DNA from: an uncultured Planctomycetota bacterium | Lineage (GTDB): Bacteria; Planctomycetota; SZUA-567; JAFGNG01 | DNA length: 11,113 bases | Direction: 5' to 3' | Assembly: GCA_947311175.1 (NCBI GenBank) | Contig: CAMZKK010000055.1 | Coordinates: 1-11,113 of the forward strand | In this document: one piece after another, positions 1 to 6,329 of the stretch | Numbering within the stretch: the stretch's first letter is position 1 | How the letters are laid out: each line of letters starts with the position of its first letter | The notes under the pieces: generated by a model | The model's input: the letters and a program-made list of their open reading frames with translations, nothing else | Told to the model about the DNA's origin: nothing | Databases searched by the model: none | Made by a program: the position numbers and the translations under genes

Positions 1-1
1 A

Positions 2-478
2 TTAGAGACACCTGAGCGGGTAGCTAATATGTATTCAGAAATATTTAGCGGTATTGACAAAGATGCCTCACCATTAATCAAGATAATTCCCGACGAAGAA
101 CACGACGAAATAGTATTGGTGAAAGATATTCCTTTTTATTCTGTTTGCGAGCATCATTTACTACCGTTTTTTGGTAAGGCCCATGTTGCCTATATTCCAG
201 ATGGCTGTATTGTTGGACTTTCAAAAATGGCTCGTCTTGTTGACGTATATGCCAAGCGACCTCAATTGCAAGAAAGACTTACTTCAGAAGTTGCGAATAC
301 GATTATGAATGAGATTACTCCTCGGGGAGTGATGGTTATTGTTGAGGCAGAGCATCTTTGTATGACTATGCGAGGGATTAAAGCTCCTGGCTCAAAGACT
401 GTTACTAGTGTTGTTAGAGGTGATTTTATGGATAGTCAAGCAACAAGAAATGAGGCTTTGTCTCTATTGAGAGGCTGA
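2..478 (+). CDS. folE: GTP cyclohydrolase I (5' end outside window)
   Basis: FolE converts GTP to 7,8-dihydroneopterin triphosphate, the first step towards folate and other pterins, as a cytosolic homodecamer with one zinc per site. The reading frame is already open at base 2 and starts with LETPERVANMYSEIF, the conserved start of the catalytic domain, so the gene enters from the left and the ATG at 29 is internal. About 158 residues are visible against roughly 220 in E. coli FolE. Counting from the Met at 29, the zinc and catalytic motif SVCEHH (Cys40, His42, His43) and the second motif EHLCMTMRG (His109, Cys111) are complete, matching Cys110/His113/Cys181 and His112/His179 of the E. coli enzyme. 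The LSKMARLVDVYAKRPQLQERL helix segment is also typical. The gene ends in TGA, 32 bases before the lipoprotein gene, so the two may be co-transcribed. Identification is very secure. Confidence 0.96.
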   Translation, partial: LETPERVANMYSEIFSGIDKDASPLIKIIPDEEHDEIVLVKDIPFYSVCEHHLLPFFGKAHVAYIPDGCIVGLSKMARLVDVYAKRPQLQERLTSEVANTIMNEITPRGVMVIVEAEHLCMTMRGIKAPGSKTVTSVVRGDFMDSQATRNEALSLLRG

Positions 479-510
479 GAGTAATTACAAAACATGATAG
501 GTAAAAAGTA

Positions 511-1485
511 ATGACAACGACATATTTAAAACAAAAAAACAAGATAATAATGAGTTTACTTTTGTTAGTAAGCTTGATTCTTATTGGTTGCGAGAGTCCA
601 AGCATTTTAAGCAAAATGCCTAGTTTACCACGAGCGTTTACTGGTTCTAAAAGTTTTGTGCCAGCAGATGCTTTTATGCCAGGATGGCATATCGTTGGTA
701 AAAAGAAATGGGTTGTTGGCAATAAATTAGTAGATTACATTGGCAGGCAGGCAGCCGCTTTTAACAGTTATGGGATTTCTCTTCTTACTGCTGCAGATTA
801 TGCGCCAGCAAACAGTGAAGAACCAATTCTGACTATTGAAAGTTATGAAATGAGTACGCCGTTGGCTGCTAGTGGAATTTTTCATTATCATCGAGGAAAG
901 ATTTTGCGAGGAAAAGGGGTTCCGGTTGATGTTGGGATAGAAGGTGTAGAGGTAAAGGGTGTAATGTATTTTTATAAAAGCAGATTTTTCTTTAAGCTTA
1001 TTTACACCGGTTCGGAAAATATGGCAATAAATTTAGCTGATATTGCGGAAAAAATAGCAACAAGAATACCGGGCGAGGCTCGCCCTCCTCGTGGTTTTGA
1101 GTATCTTAATGTTGAAGGGATAAATCCAAAGAGTAGTCGTCTTTCTGCTGGTTATACCTTTAATTATGATTTTCTTCCTCCAGCAATATTTTCAAAGGCA
1201 CCAGGTGCAGGACCTATCGCAGAGGTATTTTTGATTGGTCACTATGATAGCAAGACTGCCAAGAAGACTGCTAGAGACTATCGGTATTTCCTAGAAAAAT
1301 ACGGTCTTGATTATTCATTTAAAAGAAGTGGAAGAAAGCGCTTAGTTTGGTGGGCACGAGATCCCACTCATGGAAGGGTTATCGTTACTTGTTATGGTTC
1401 TTGGGTCATTGGGGTATTGACTCCTCAAACCTATGAAAAGGGGGAGGTTATTTTAGACAGAATTGTTGAGATGATTAAGCAGTAG
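511..1485 (+). CDS. putative lipoprotein, DUF6599-like
   Basis: A 324-residue exported protein of unknown function. Residues 7-11 are basic (KQKNK), residues 12-26 form a hydrophobic stretch, and LIGC at 24-27 is a standard lipobox, so Cys27 should be lipidated. Glu rather than Asp follows the Cys, which by the usual +2 rule favours the outer membrane. The mature part has a GWHIVG segment near 58, then VDYIGRQAAAFNSYG (74-88) and IESYEMSTPLAASGIF (109-124). This pattern (a 'Y-I-x-G-x-A' turn, then a 'Y-x-M' strand and 'A-x-G-I-F') resembles the DUF6599 family. That assignment is from memory of the pattern and is moderate. A second, similar-sized half follows from about 195. The ATG has an AGG at 499-501. 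It sits 32 bases after folE; no terminator is seen between them. Confidence 0.75.
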   Translation: MTTTYLKQKNKIIMSLLLLVSLILIGCESPSILSKMPSLPRAFTGSKSFVPADAFMPGWHIVGKKKWVVGNKLVDYIGRQAAAFNSYGISLLTAADYAPANSEEPILTIESYEMSTPLAASGIFHYHRGKILRGKGVPVDVGIEGVEVKGVMYFYKSRFFFKLIYTGSENMAINLADIAEKIATRIPGEARPPRGFEYLNVEGINPKSSRLSAGYTFNYDFLPPAIFSKAPGAGPIAEVFLIGHYDSKTAKKTARDYRYFLEKYGLDYSFKRSGRKRLVWWARDPTHGRVIVTCYGSWVIGVLTPQTYEKGEVILDRIVEMIKQ

Positions 1486-1532
1486 GTCGTTGATTGCAAG
1501 AGAAGTAACGATTAATATTTTATAGTAATTTA

Positions 1533-1560
1533 TTGACGAATACCTTAGATGAAGTATAGT
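1533..1560 (+). promoter_or_regulatory. sigma70-like promoter for the zinc-ribbon gene
   Basis: TTGACG (1533-1538) and TATAGT (1555-1560) are separated by 16 bases. Both are close to the -35 and -10 consensus, and they lie 38 bases before the next start codon. A GAGGT ribosome-binding site at 1587-1591 follows, six bases before the ATG at 1598. This suggests that transcription restarts here rather than reading through from the lipoprotein gene. Confidence 0.55.
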
Positions 1561-1597
1561 AATGTTATGTTGATATTGAAATTATTGAGGTACATTA

Positions 1598-2068
1598 ATG
1601 GAACAATTGCTTGAATCATCTAAAGATAAAGGTAATGTTGAAACTACTTGTCCTGTTTGCGATTCTGCTAAAGATTCTTGTGCCGATTGTTTGAAAAAAG
1701 AAAATCCACATGTCGAAATTCTTCCTCATGATTATATTGAAGAGAGAGTTGAGCGTCTTGGTATTGAGCATTTAGAAACCGAATTTGATGAAGAAGATCG
1801 ATTTTCTGCCGCTAAGACAGCGAGGTTTAAAAATAAGCCTTCGGTGGTTTCTGCTACGAGTACGAGAAGAAGCACTCCATCGCGTTCGAGAGCAATGTCG
1901 AAAGGTGGGATACCAAGTGATGCCTCGGTAACGAAAACCGCAGAGAAGATTAAACATGAAAAACAAGCCAAGATGATTTTTCTTGGGGCAGAAATAGGCA
2001 TCACCCTTCTTTTTGTTGTTGTTATTATTGTAAAGTGGAATGATATTATGAAGATGATAGGCATATAA
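1598..2068 (+). CDS. small zinc-ribbon protein with C-terminal membrane anchor
   Basis: I do not recognise the family. The 156-residue product has three parts. First is a compact four-cysteine knuckle, C18-x2-C21-x6-C28-x2-C31, with a Pro after the first Cys, as expected for a small zinc ribbon. Next is an acidic, then Ser/Thr/Arg-rich and probably disordered middle (about 45-115). Last is a single hydrophobic helix (about 127-147, IFLGAEIGITLLFVVVIIVKW region) near the C-terminus, with only about nine residues after it. There is no N-terminal signal, so the likely topology is tail-anchored with the zinc ribbon in the cytoplasm. The start is well supported by GAGGT at 1587-1591 and an upstream promoter. 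The gene stands alone, with 73 bases to the diguanylate cyclase gene. An antisense open frame across the same bases has no such support. The role is unknown; the ribbon may bind protein or nucleic acid. Confidence 0.7.
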   Translation: MEQLLESSKDKGNVETTCPVCDSAKDSCADCLKKENPHVEILPHDYIEERVERLGIEHLETEFDEEDRFSAAKTARFKNKPSVVSATSTRRSTPSRSRAMSKGGIPSDASVTKTAEKIKHEKQAKMIFLGAEIGITLLFVVVIIVKWNDIMKMIGI

Positions 2069-2119
2069 TATAGCTGCCTTATGTGTGAAGCTACTTCCCT
2101 TTCTATAGATAAAATATCG

Positions 2120-2125
2120 TATAAT
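2120..2125 (+). promoter_or_regulatory. candidate -10 box upstream of the diguanylate cyclase gene
   Basis: TATAAT is a perfect -10 hexamer 16 bases before the start codon at 2142. No good -35 lies at the usual distance (the bases around 2095-2102 read TTCCCTTT), and the resulting leader would be very short. This is therefore only a candidate. An AGGTG ribosome-binding site lies at 2133-2137. Confidence 0.3.
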
Positions 2126-2141
2126 TAGTTTTAGGTGAAAA

Positions 2142-3080
2142 ATGGAATATATAATTATTGGTTGTGTCGCTATTCTTGGTGCAGTTTTAATTTTTCACAA
2201 AAAAAAATCTGAAGATGAAGGTGATTCTGTAAAAAAATCAACCTCTTCACTAGATGGTATTTCTTTACCTAAGGTTGATTCTCGGGAACAAAAAATTGAA
2301 AATTCAGCAGGGAAGTTGAGAGAAATCCTGTTAACATTGACAGATGTAATGAGTAATGTTGATGTGGCAACCGATTCTTCATCGCTAGTCTTAGGCGAGG
2401 CAAAAGTAAAAATAAGTAATCTTAAATCAGCTCAATACGGAGATGAGGCAGCGGTTTTACTTGATGAAATAGATAAAGTTATAAGCTCAAATAATTCTCT
2501 CAGGGATGAGTTGTCTCGTTCAAGAGCTGAAATTACCAGCCAACAAGAAAAAATCAATAATTTACAAACTGCGGTGAGAATTGATTCATTAACAGAGATT
2601 GCAAATCGAGCGGCATTAAAAGAGCAGATGAATGTTTCTTTTGAAAATCTTAACAGACATAACGATACATTTTCTCTTCTTATGATAGATATTGATTATT
2701 TCAAGAAGATTAATGATACTTATGGTCATGTGGTTGGGGATAGAATTCTCAAAGGGCTTAGTCTTAAACTAAAAACCAATACTCGGGTTGGTGATTTTGT
2801 GGCAAGGTATGGCGGCGAGGAATTTGCAATCATTGTTGTCAAGGCTGGGGTTGAACAGGCAAAGAAAATTGCTGAAAAATTAAGAATATCGGTTGAGTCT
2901 TCAAAGTTTGTAATTGACAATCAGCGACTAGCAATAACCATATCGTTAGGGGTTGCAGAAGCAATAGAAAATGATGGCATGGATGATTTGGTTAAAAGGG
3001 CTGACAAAGCGTTGTATGTTGCGAAGAAGAATGGTCGCAACCGAGTTGAAGTTTATAGTGAAAGTGAATGCCTAAACTAA
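2142..3080 (+). CDS. membrane-anchored diguanylate cyclase (GGDEF domain)
   Basis: Makes the second messenger c-di-GMP from two GTP. The 312-residue protein starts with one transmembrane helix (about 3-18) followed by KKK, giving an N-terminal anchor with the rest in the cytoplasm. A helical linker follows, with a likely coiled coil at about 105-145 that would bring two chains together. The GGDEF domain runs from about 147 (RIDSLTEIANR) to 305. Active-site features are present: IDIDYFKKIND (183-192, metal ligand Asp183), YGHVVGD, and the signature GGEEF at 224-228. GGEEF is a normal active variant. The inhibitory I-site RVGD (215-218) lies five residues before it, so product feedback is expected. 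There is no recognisable sensor domain such as PAS, GAF or REC, so the input signal is not evident. AGGTG at 2133-2137 supports the start. It is followed closely by the YkgJ-type and leuB-like genes. Confidence 0.93.
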   Translation: MEYIIIGCVAILGAVLIFHKKKSEDEGDSVKKSTSSLDGISLPKVDSREQKIENSAGKLREILLTLTDVMSNVDVATDSSSLVLGEAKVKISNLKSAQYGDEAAVLLDEIDKVISSNNSLRDELSRSRAEITSQQEKINNLQTAVRIDSLTEIANRAALKEQMNVSFENLNRHNDTFSLLMIDIDYFKKINDTYGHVVGDRILKGLSLKLKTNTRVGDFVARYGGEEFAIIVVKAGVEQAKKIAEKLRISVESSKFVIDNQRLAITISLGVAEAIENDGMDDLVKRADKALYVAKKNGRNRVEVYSESECLN

Positions 3081-3107
3081 TTAATTTAATTGATGGTTGA
3101 GATTAAA

Positions 3108-3497
3108 ATGGTAAAGCGAATTAAGAAAAAAGTTATGTCTAGTGTTCAGCAAGGAATGGGCAAGGTTAGAAGGTTTACTTCGACAAAATTCAGAAAATCA
3201 TATGTTGATGAACAATTAAAAAAACGAAAAGGCGAATGTCTTCGTTGTGGTACGTGCTGCCGATTACTCTTTAAATGTCCAATGTTGATAGATAATGAGG
3301 ACGGAAGCACCTCTTGTCGTATCCATAAGAAAAAGCCGGAAAATTGCGATATTTTTCCGCTTAATCAAAAATGTATCAATGAGAGAAATCTTATTCAGCC
3401 ACTACTACCTTGCGGATATAGTTTTGATGACGATGACGAAGATGAAGAATGCAATACAGAGACTAAAGAAAAAAACATGAAAAAGAACAAGAAATAA
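3108..3497 (+). CDS. YkgJ-type cysteine-cluster protein
   Basis: A 129-residue protein with the cysteine arrangement of the YkgJ / UPF0153 family, thought to bind zinc or an iron-sulfur cluster. Counted from this start, it has CLRCGTCC (Cys44, 47, 50, 51), Cys57, the CRIH motif (Cys70, His73), KPENCDIFP (Cys80) and later Cys89 and Cys102. The family's biochemical role is not established. The N-terminus is strongly basic (KRIKKK) and the C-terminus is an acidic run (DDDDEDEE, about 107-114) followed by a basic tail, both unusual additions to the core. The start is uncertain: TTG at 3090 and ATG at 3093 are in the same frame but lack a ribosome-binding site, while ATG at 3108 has a weak GAG at 3099-3101. 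The gene lies 27 bases after the diguanylate cyclase and about 31 before the leuB-like gene, so it is probably in one transcript with both. Confidence 0.85.
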   Translation: MVKRIKKKVMSSVQQGMGKVRRFTSTKFRKSYVDEQLKKRKGECLRCGTCCRLLFKCPMLIDNEDGSTSCRIHKKKPENCDIFPLNQKCINERNLIQPLLPCGYSFDDDDEDEECNTETKEKNMKKNKK

Positions 3498-3531
3498 TTA
3501 TTTTAAAATTTGATTAACTGAAAGGAAAATG

Positions 3532-4617
3532 ATGGCAAATAGTTACAATGTGGCAATACTCCCTGGTGACGGAACAGGTCCAGAGGTTACGGCAGAAGCG
3601 GTAAAGGTGCTTGATGCAATTAGTGCGAAGCATGGTTTTACTTTGAACAAGACTGATTATGATTTCGGTGGCGAACGCTATATGAAGACGGGTGAAATTT
3701 GCCCTGACTCTTTTGTTGATGAACTTAGAAAGCAAGATGCAATCCTTCTTGGCGCGATTGGACATCCCGAAGTAAAGCCGGGGATTCTTGAAAAAGGGTT
3801 GTTGCTTAAATTGAGGTTTGAACTTGATCAATATATTAATCTTCGTCCGGTTAAATTGTATCCGGGAGTTGAAACTCCATTAAAGGATAAGGGCCCTTCT
3901 GAGATTGATTATGTAGTTATTCGTGAAAATACAGGCGGTATCTACACCGGTACCGGTGGGGTTTCTATGTATGGCACCGCAAATGAAACCGTTGTTCAAT
4001 CAATGGTATATAGTAGATTTCAGGTTGAAAGATGTTTGCGTTATGCCTTTGATTATGCTGAAAAATACGGCAAAAAATCTTCAGGCAAGGGAGATGCCAA
4101 CACCCTTGGCTTGGTCGGTAAAACCAATGTTCTAACCTATGTATTTGATTTGTGGGAAAGAGCATTTCATGAGGTTGGTGCGGCTGAATATAAAGATGTC
4201 GCTCGTGATTATTATCATGTAGATGCAACTTGTATGTGGATGGTAAAGAGCCCTGAATGGTTTGATGTGCTGGTAACTTCAAATATGTTTGGTGATATTA
4301 TTACCGACCTTGGTGCAATCACTCAAGGCGGAATGGGTATTGCTGCTGGTGGAAATATTAATCCTGAAGGGGTATCAATGTTTGAGCCAATTGGTGGTTC
4401 TGCCCCTAAATACACTGGGAAGAATGTTATCAATCCTCTTGCTGCAATTTGTGCAGGGGCAATGATGCTGCAAACATTGGGAGAAGATGCAGCAGCTAAA
4501 GAAATAGAAGATGCGGTAAAAGACATCACTGCAAATAAGATTGATGGTCTTGCTGCCGGTAAAATGGGATATTCAACAAGTGAAGTTGGCGATATGGTAG
4601 CAAAGGCAGTTTCATAA
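3532..4617 (+). CDS. leuB: 3-isopropylmalate dehydrogenase-like enzyme
   Basis: A decarboxylating dehydrogenase that in its main family turns 3-isopropylmalate into the precursor of 2-ketoisocaproate for leucine synthesis. It is about 361 residues, normal for the family. Numbered from the ATG at 3529, it has the LPGDGTGPE start. The substrate helix LEKGLLLKLR (88-96) has Glu and Leu where E. coli LeuB has its isopropyl-recognising residues. NLRP (104-107) and RENTGGIY (Arg132, catalytic Tyr139) follow, then catalytic Lys198 in VGKTNVL and metal ligands Asp232, Asp256 and Asp260 in NMFGDIITD. The cofactor loop reads EPIGGSAPKYTGKN: the usual His is Gly, and Lys294-Tyr295 match the NADP-type residues of isocitrate dehydrogenase. 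NADP use is therefore possible. Two ATGs overlap (3529, 3532); AAAGGA at 3521-3526 is better spaced for the second. No leuA, leuC or leuD is nearby, so a related beta-decarboxylating dehydrogenase remains possible. Confidence 0.88.
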   Translation: MANSYNVAILPGDGTGPEVTAEAVKVLDAISAKHGFTLNKTDYDFGGERYMKTGEICPDSFVDELRKQDAILLGAIGHPEVKPGILEKGLLLKLRFELDQYINLRPVKLYPGVETPLKDKGPSEIDYVVIRENTGGIYTGTGGVSMYGTANETVVQSMVYSRFQVERCLRYAFDYAEKYGKKSSGKGDANTLGLVGKTNVLTYVFDLWERAFHEVGAAEYKDVARDYYHVDATCMWMVKSPEWFDVLVTSNMFGDIITDLGAITQGGMGIAAGGNINPEGVSMFEPIGGSAPKYTGKNVINPLAAICAGAMMLQTLGEDAAAKEIEDAVKDITANKIDGLAAGKMGYSTSEVGDMVAKAVS

Positions 4618-4643
4618 GCAATTTTTATTTATTATTAAAGTTT

Positions 4644-4681
4644 AAAAAAGCCTGTTGGATTTATTGACAACAGGTTTTTTT
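4644..4681 (+). terminator. intrinsic terminator after the leuB-like gene
   Basis: CCTGTTG (4651-4657) pairs with CAACAGG (4668-4674) around a ten-base loop. The stem extends by a G-T wobble and by six A (4644-4649) against the T run (4675-4681), giving about 14 pairs followed by the U tract. Because the left arm begins with an A run, it could also stop transcription arriving from the right. It cleanly separates the diguanylate cyclase-leuB series from galK. Confidence 0.88.
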
Positions 4682-4715
4682 AATGTAAAAATAATAAAAT
4701 ATAAAATAAATTTAA

Positions 4716-4746
4716 GATAATCCAATACATGATTTTAACAAGGGAG
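4716..4746 (+). promoter_or_regulatory. candidate -10 box and ribosome-binding site of galK
   Basis: GATAAT (4716-4721) is a five-of-six match to the -10 hexamer in a very AT-rich stretch just after the terminator. No clear -35 is visible, as the region is nearly all A and T. AGGGAG at 4741-4746 is a strong ribosome-binding site five bases before ATG 4752. This fixes the true galK start there, well upstream of the long open frame that begins at 4889. Confidence 0.45.
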
Positions 4747-4751
4747 TTCCG

Positions 4752-5920
4752 ATGTCATTAGAGGAAGTTAAAGAAGAAGCAAAAACAATGTGTGAATTTG
4801 TGGTTTGCAGTAAAGATGAAGTTTATGGAATTGCCCCAGGGCGAGTTGAAATTTTGGGTAATCATACCGACTATAATGATGCTATGTCTTGAGTGCCGCG
4901 ATTAATCGCTATACCGTTGTTGCCGGCAGAAAAACTTCAGGGATTGCGGCTTCCGTTTACAGTGATGCCTATGAGCGACAATTGCAATTTAATGTAGAAG
5001 ATATTCAGCGCGACAGCACTGCTCATTGGCTTGATTATATTATGGCGGTGACAGATCAATTCAAAAAGACAGGTAAAGATATTTCGGGTTTTGAAGCCGC
5101 AATTGTCAGCAATGTTCCGGTTGGGGCAGGATTATCTAGCTCGGCTGCGTTAGAGGTGGCAATGGCAAAATTCTTTTGTGGAATATTTGAGTTAGAGATT
5201 GATGATGCCGAGGTTGCTTCACTTTGCCAAAGGGCAGAAAATGAATTTGTGGGAATGTCGTGTGGAATTATGGATCAATGGCTTAGTGTCCATGGCAAAA
5301 AAAACAGTATGTTGAAATTAGATTGCCGAACCCTTGATTATGATGTTTTGGCTTTGGATGATAAATGTTGTTTAGTGCTTGCCGATACTAAGGCAGAGCA
5401 TACCTTGGTAGAAAGCACTTATAATATTTTGCAACAAAACTGTTTTGATGCAGCATCTTTTTTTGCAAATAAAAAAGAAGGGATTACTCATCTTAGAGAT
5501 ATTTCTGTTTCCGAATTTGCCGAATTATCTAAGGGGCTTGATGAACATCTTCTATCTAAGGCTACTCATATTATTTATGAAAATGAGAGAGTGCTGAGAG
5601 CTACGGAATTTATCAAGGATAGAGATTTATTTTCCTTGGGCAAATTGATGTATGATAGTCATGAGTCAAGTATTAATAATTTTGGAAATTCAGGCGAAGA
5701 ATTAAACATTATGGTAGATGCCGCAAAAACAATTGACGGCTGTTATGGAGCAAGATTAACCGGTGGTGGATTTGCCGGTTGCACCGTAAATTTAGTAGAT
5801 GCCCAAAAGGCAGAATCATTTGCAAGTAAACTTGCAGAAAAATATGAAAAACATACAGACATTAAACCGGAAATGCACATTTGCAATCTTGCCGATGGTG
5901 CATATTTTGAAAAGAAATAA
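4752..5920 (+). CDS. galK: galactokinase, split by a one-base frameshift near 4887
   Basis: GalK phosphorylates galactose at C1 with ATP, the entry step of the Leloir pathway. The N-terminal piece (4752-4892) reads to GIAPGRVEILGNHTDYNDAM and then hits TGA at 4890-4892. The rest continues in another frame from 4889 with LSAAINRYTVV. Inserting one base at about 4887 (ATG GTC TTG) restores AMVLSAAINRY, exactly the expected GalK sequence, giving about 389 residues, a normal length. Other motifs are intact: PVGAGLSSSAALE (ATP loop), CGIMDQ with catalytic Asp (about residue 175 of the joined protein), and the C-terminal GGGFAGC. The sugar-site motif is GNHTDYN rather than the common GEHTDYN. The strong ribosome-binding site serves the first piece, and everything else looks maintained. 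This suggests a recent mutation or a sequence error rather than an old pseudogene. galT, galE and galM are not in the window. Seventeen bases separate it from the next gene. Confidence 0.88.
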
Positions 5921-5937
5921 ATTTAAAGAAGTGAAAA

Positions 5938-6285
5938 GTGAAGCCCATATTTACAACTATAGGATTGTTGATTTGCAGCAATGTTTTTATGACATTTGCT
6001 TGGTATGCTCATCTAAAAGAGTTAAATAATAAGCCATGGTTGATTGCGGTATTTGTTAGTTGGGGTATTGCCTTGTTTGAGTATTTGTTTCAAGTTCCGG
6101 CAAACAGAATTGGATTTACGGAATTATCGGTTGGGCAACTTAAAATAATTCAGGAAGTTGTTACCCTAGGTGTATTTGTCCCGTTTTCATTGTTTTACTT
6201 GAAAGAGCCATTGGAAACAGATTATATTTGGGCTGGTTTATGTATTATGGGGGCTGTCTATTTTGTGTTTAGAAGTAAATTATAA
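5938..6285 (+). CDS. DUF486 small four-helix membrane protein
   Basis: A 115-residue integral inner-membrane protein with four predicted helices at about 6-24, 35-51, 68-88 and 95-111. The sequence LICSNVFMTFAWYAHLK at the start and the closing GLCIMGAVYFVF are characteristic of the DUF486 family, which belongs with the small drug/metabolite transporter-like proteins. Its substrate is not known. The segment VPANRIGF followed by QLKIIQE in the third region is also typical. The start is GTG at 5938; bases AAAGAAG just upstream give a modest ribosome-binding site. It lies 17 bases after galK and 44 before the acetyltransferase, so all three probably share a transcript. That position does not itself show a link to galactose transport. 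Confidence 0.88.
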   Translation: MKPIFTTIGLLICSNVFMTFAWYAHLKELNNKPWLIAVFVSWGIALFEYLFQVPANRIGFTELSVGQLKIIQEVVTLGVFVPFSLFYLKEPLETDYIWAGLCIMGAVYFVFRSKL

Positions 6286-6314
6286 AGATTAAAACTTTGT
6301 TGTTAATTTATACT

Positions 6315-6322
6315 AAAAGGAA
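6315..6322 (+). promoter_or_regulatory. ribosome-binding site fixing the acetyltransferase start
   Basis: AAAAGGAA lies about eight bases before ATG 6330. The open frame extends back to a TTG at 6297, but that codon has no ribosome-binding site and would add eleven residues not expected in the family. Confidence 0.6.
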
Positions 6323-6329
6323 TAAAATA

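Noticed and set aside
426..722. Minus-strand open frame across the folE/lipoprotein junction
   Set aside because: It overlaps two well-supported genes and has no ribosome-binding site or recognisable motif.
1487..1511. TCGTT/AACGA stem after the lipoprotein gene as a terminator
   Set aside because: The stem has only five pairs with a 15-base loop and a poor T run; it is too weak to support.
1732..2064. Minus-strand open frame of 110 codons over the zinc-ribbon gene
   Set aside because: It is the mirror of the plus-strand gene, which has a promoter, ribosome-binding site, cysteine motif and membrane helix. The minus frame shows no such support.
2071..2093. TAGCT/AGCTA hairpin after the zinc-ribbon gene
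   Set aside because: Five pairs around a 13-base loop with no T run is within chance for such AT-rich DNA.
3965..4282. Minus-strand open frame within the leuB-like gene (also 3514-3831)
   Set aside because: These are shadow frames of a clear enzyme gene with strong family motifs.
4664..4669. TTGACA resembling a perfect -35 box before galK
   Set aside because: It lies inside the terminator hairpin loop and stem, and no -10 box follows at 15-19 bases.
4889..5920. The frame starting at TTG 4889 taken as a complete galactokinase
   Set aside because: It would lack the essential GRVEILGNHTDYN motif, which is encoded just upstream in another frame behind a strong ribosome-binding site.
6309..6314. 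TATACT as a -10 box for the acetyltransferase
   Set aside because: It touches the ribosome-binding site and has no -35 partner; transcription from galK is more likely.
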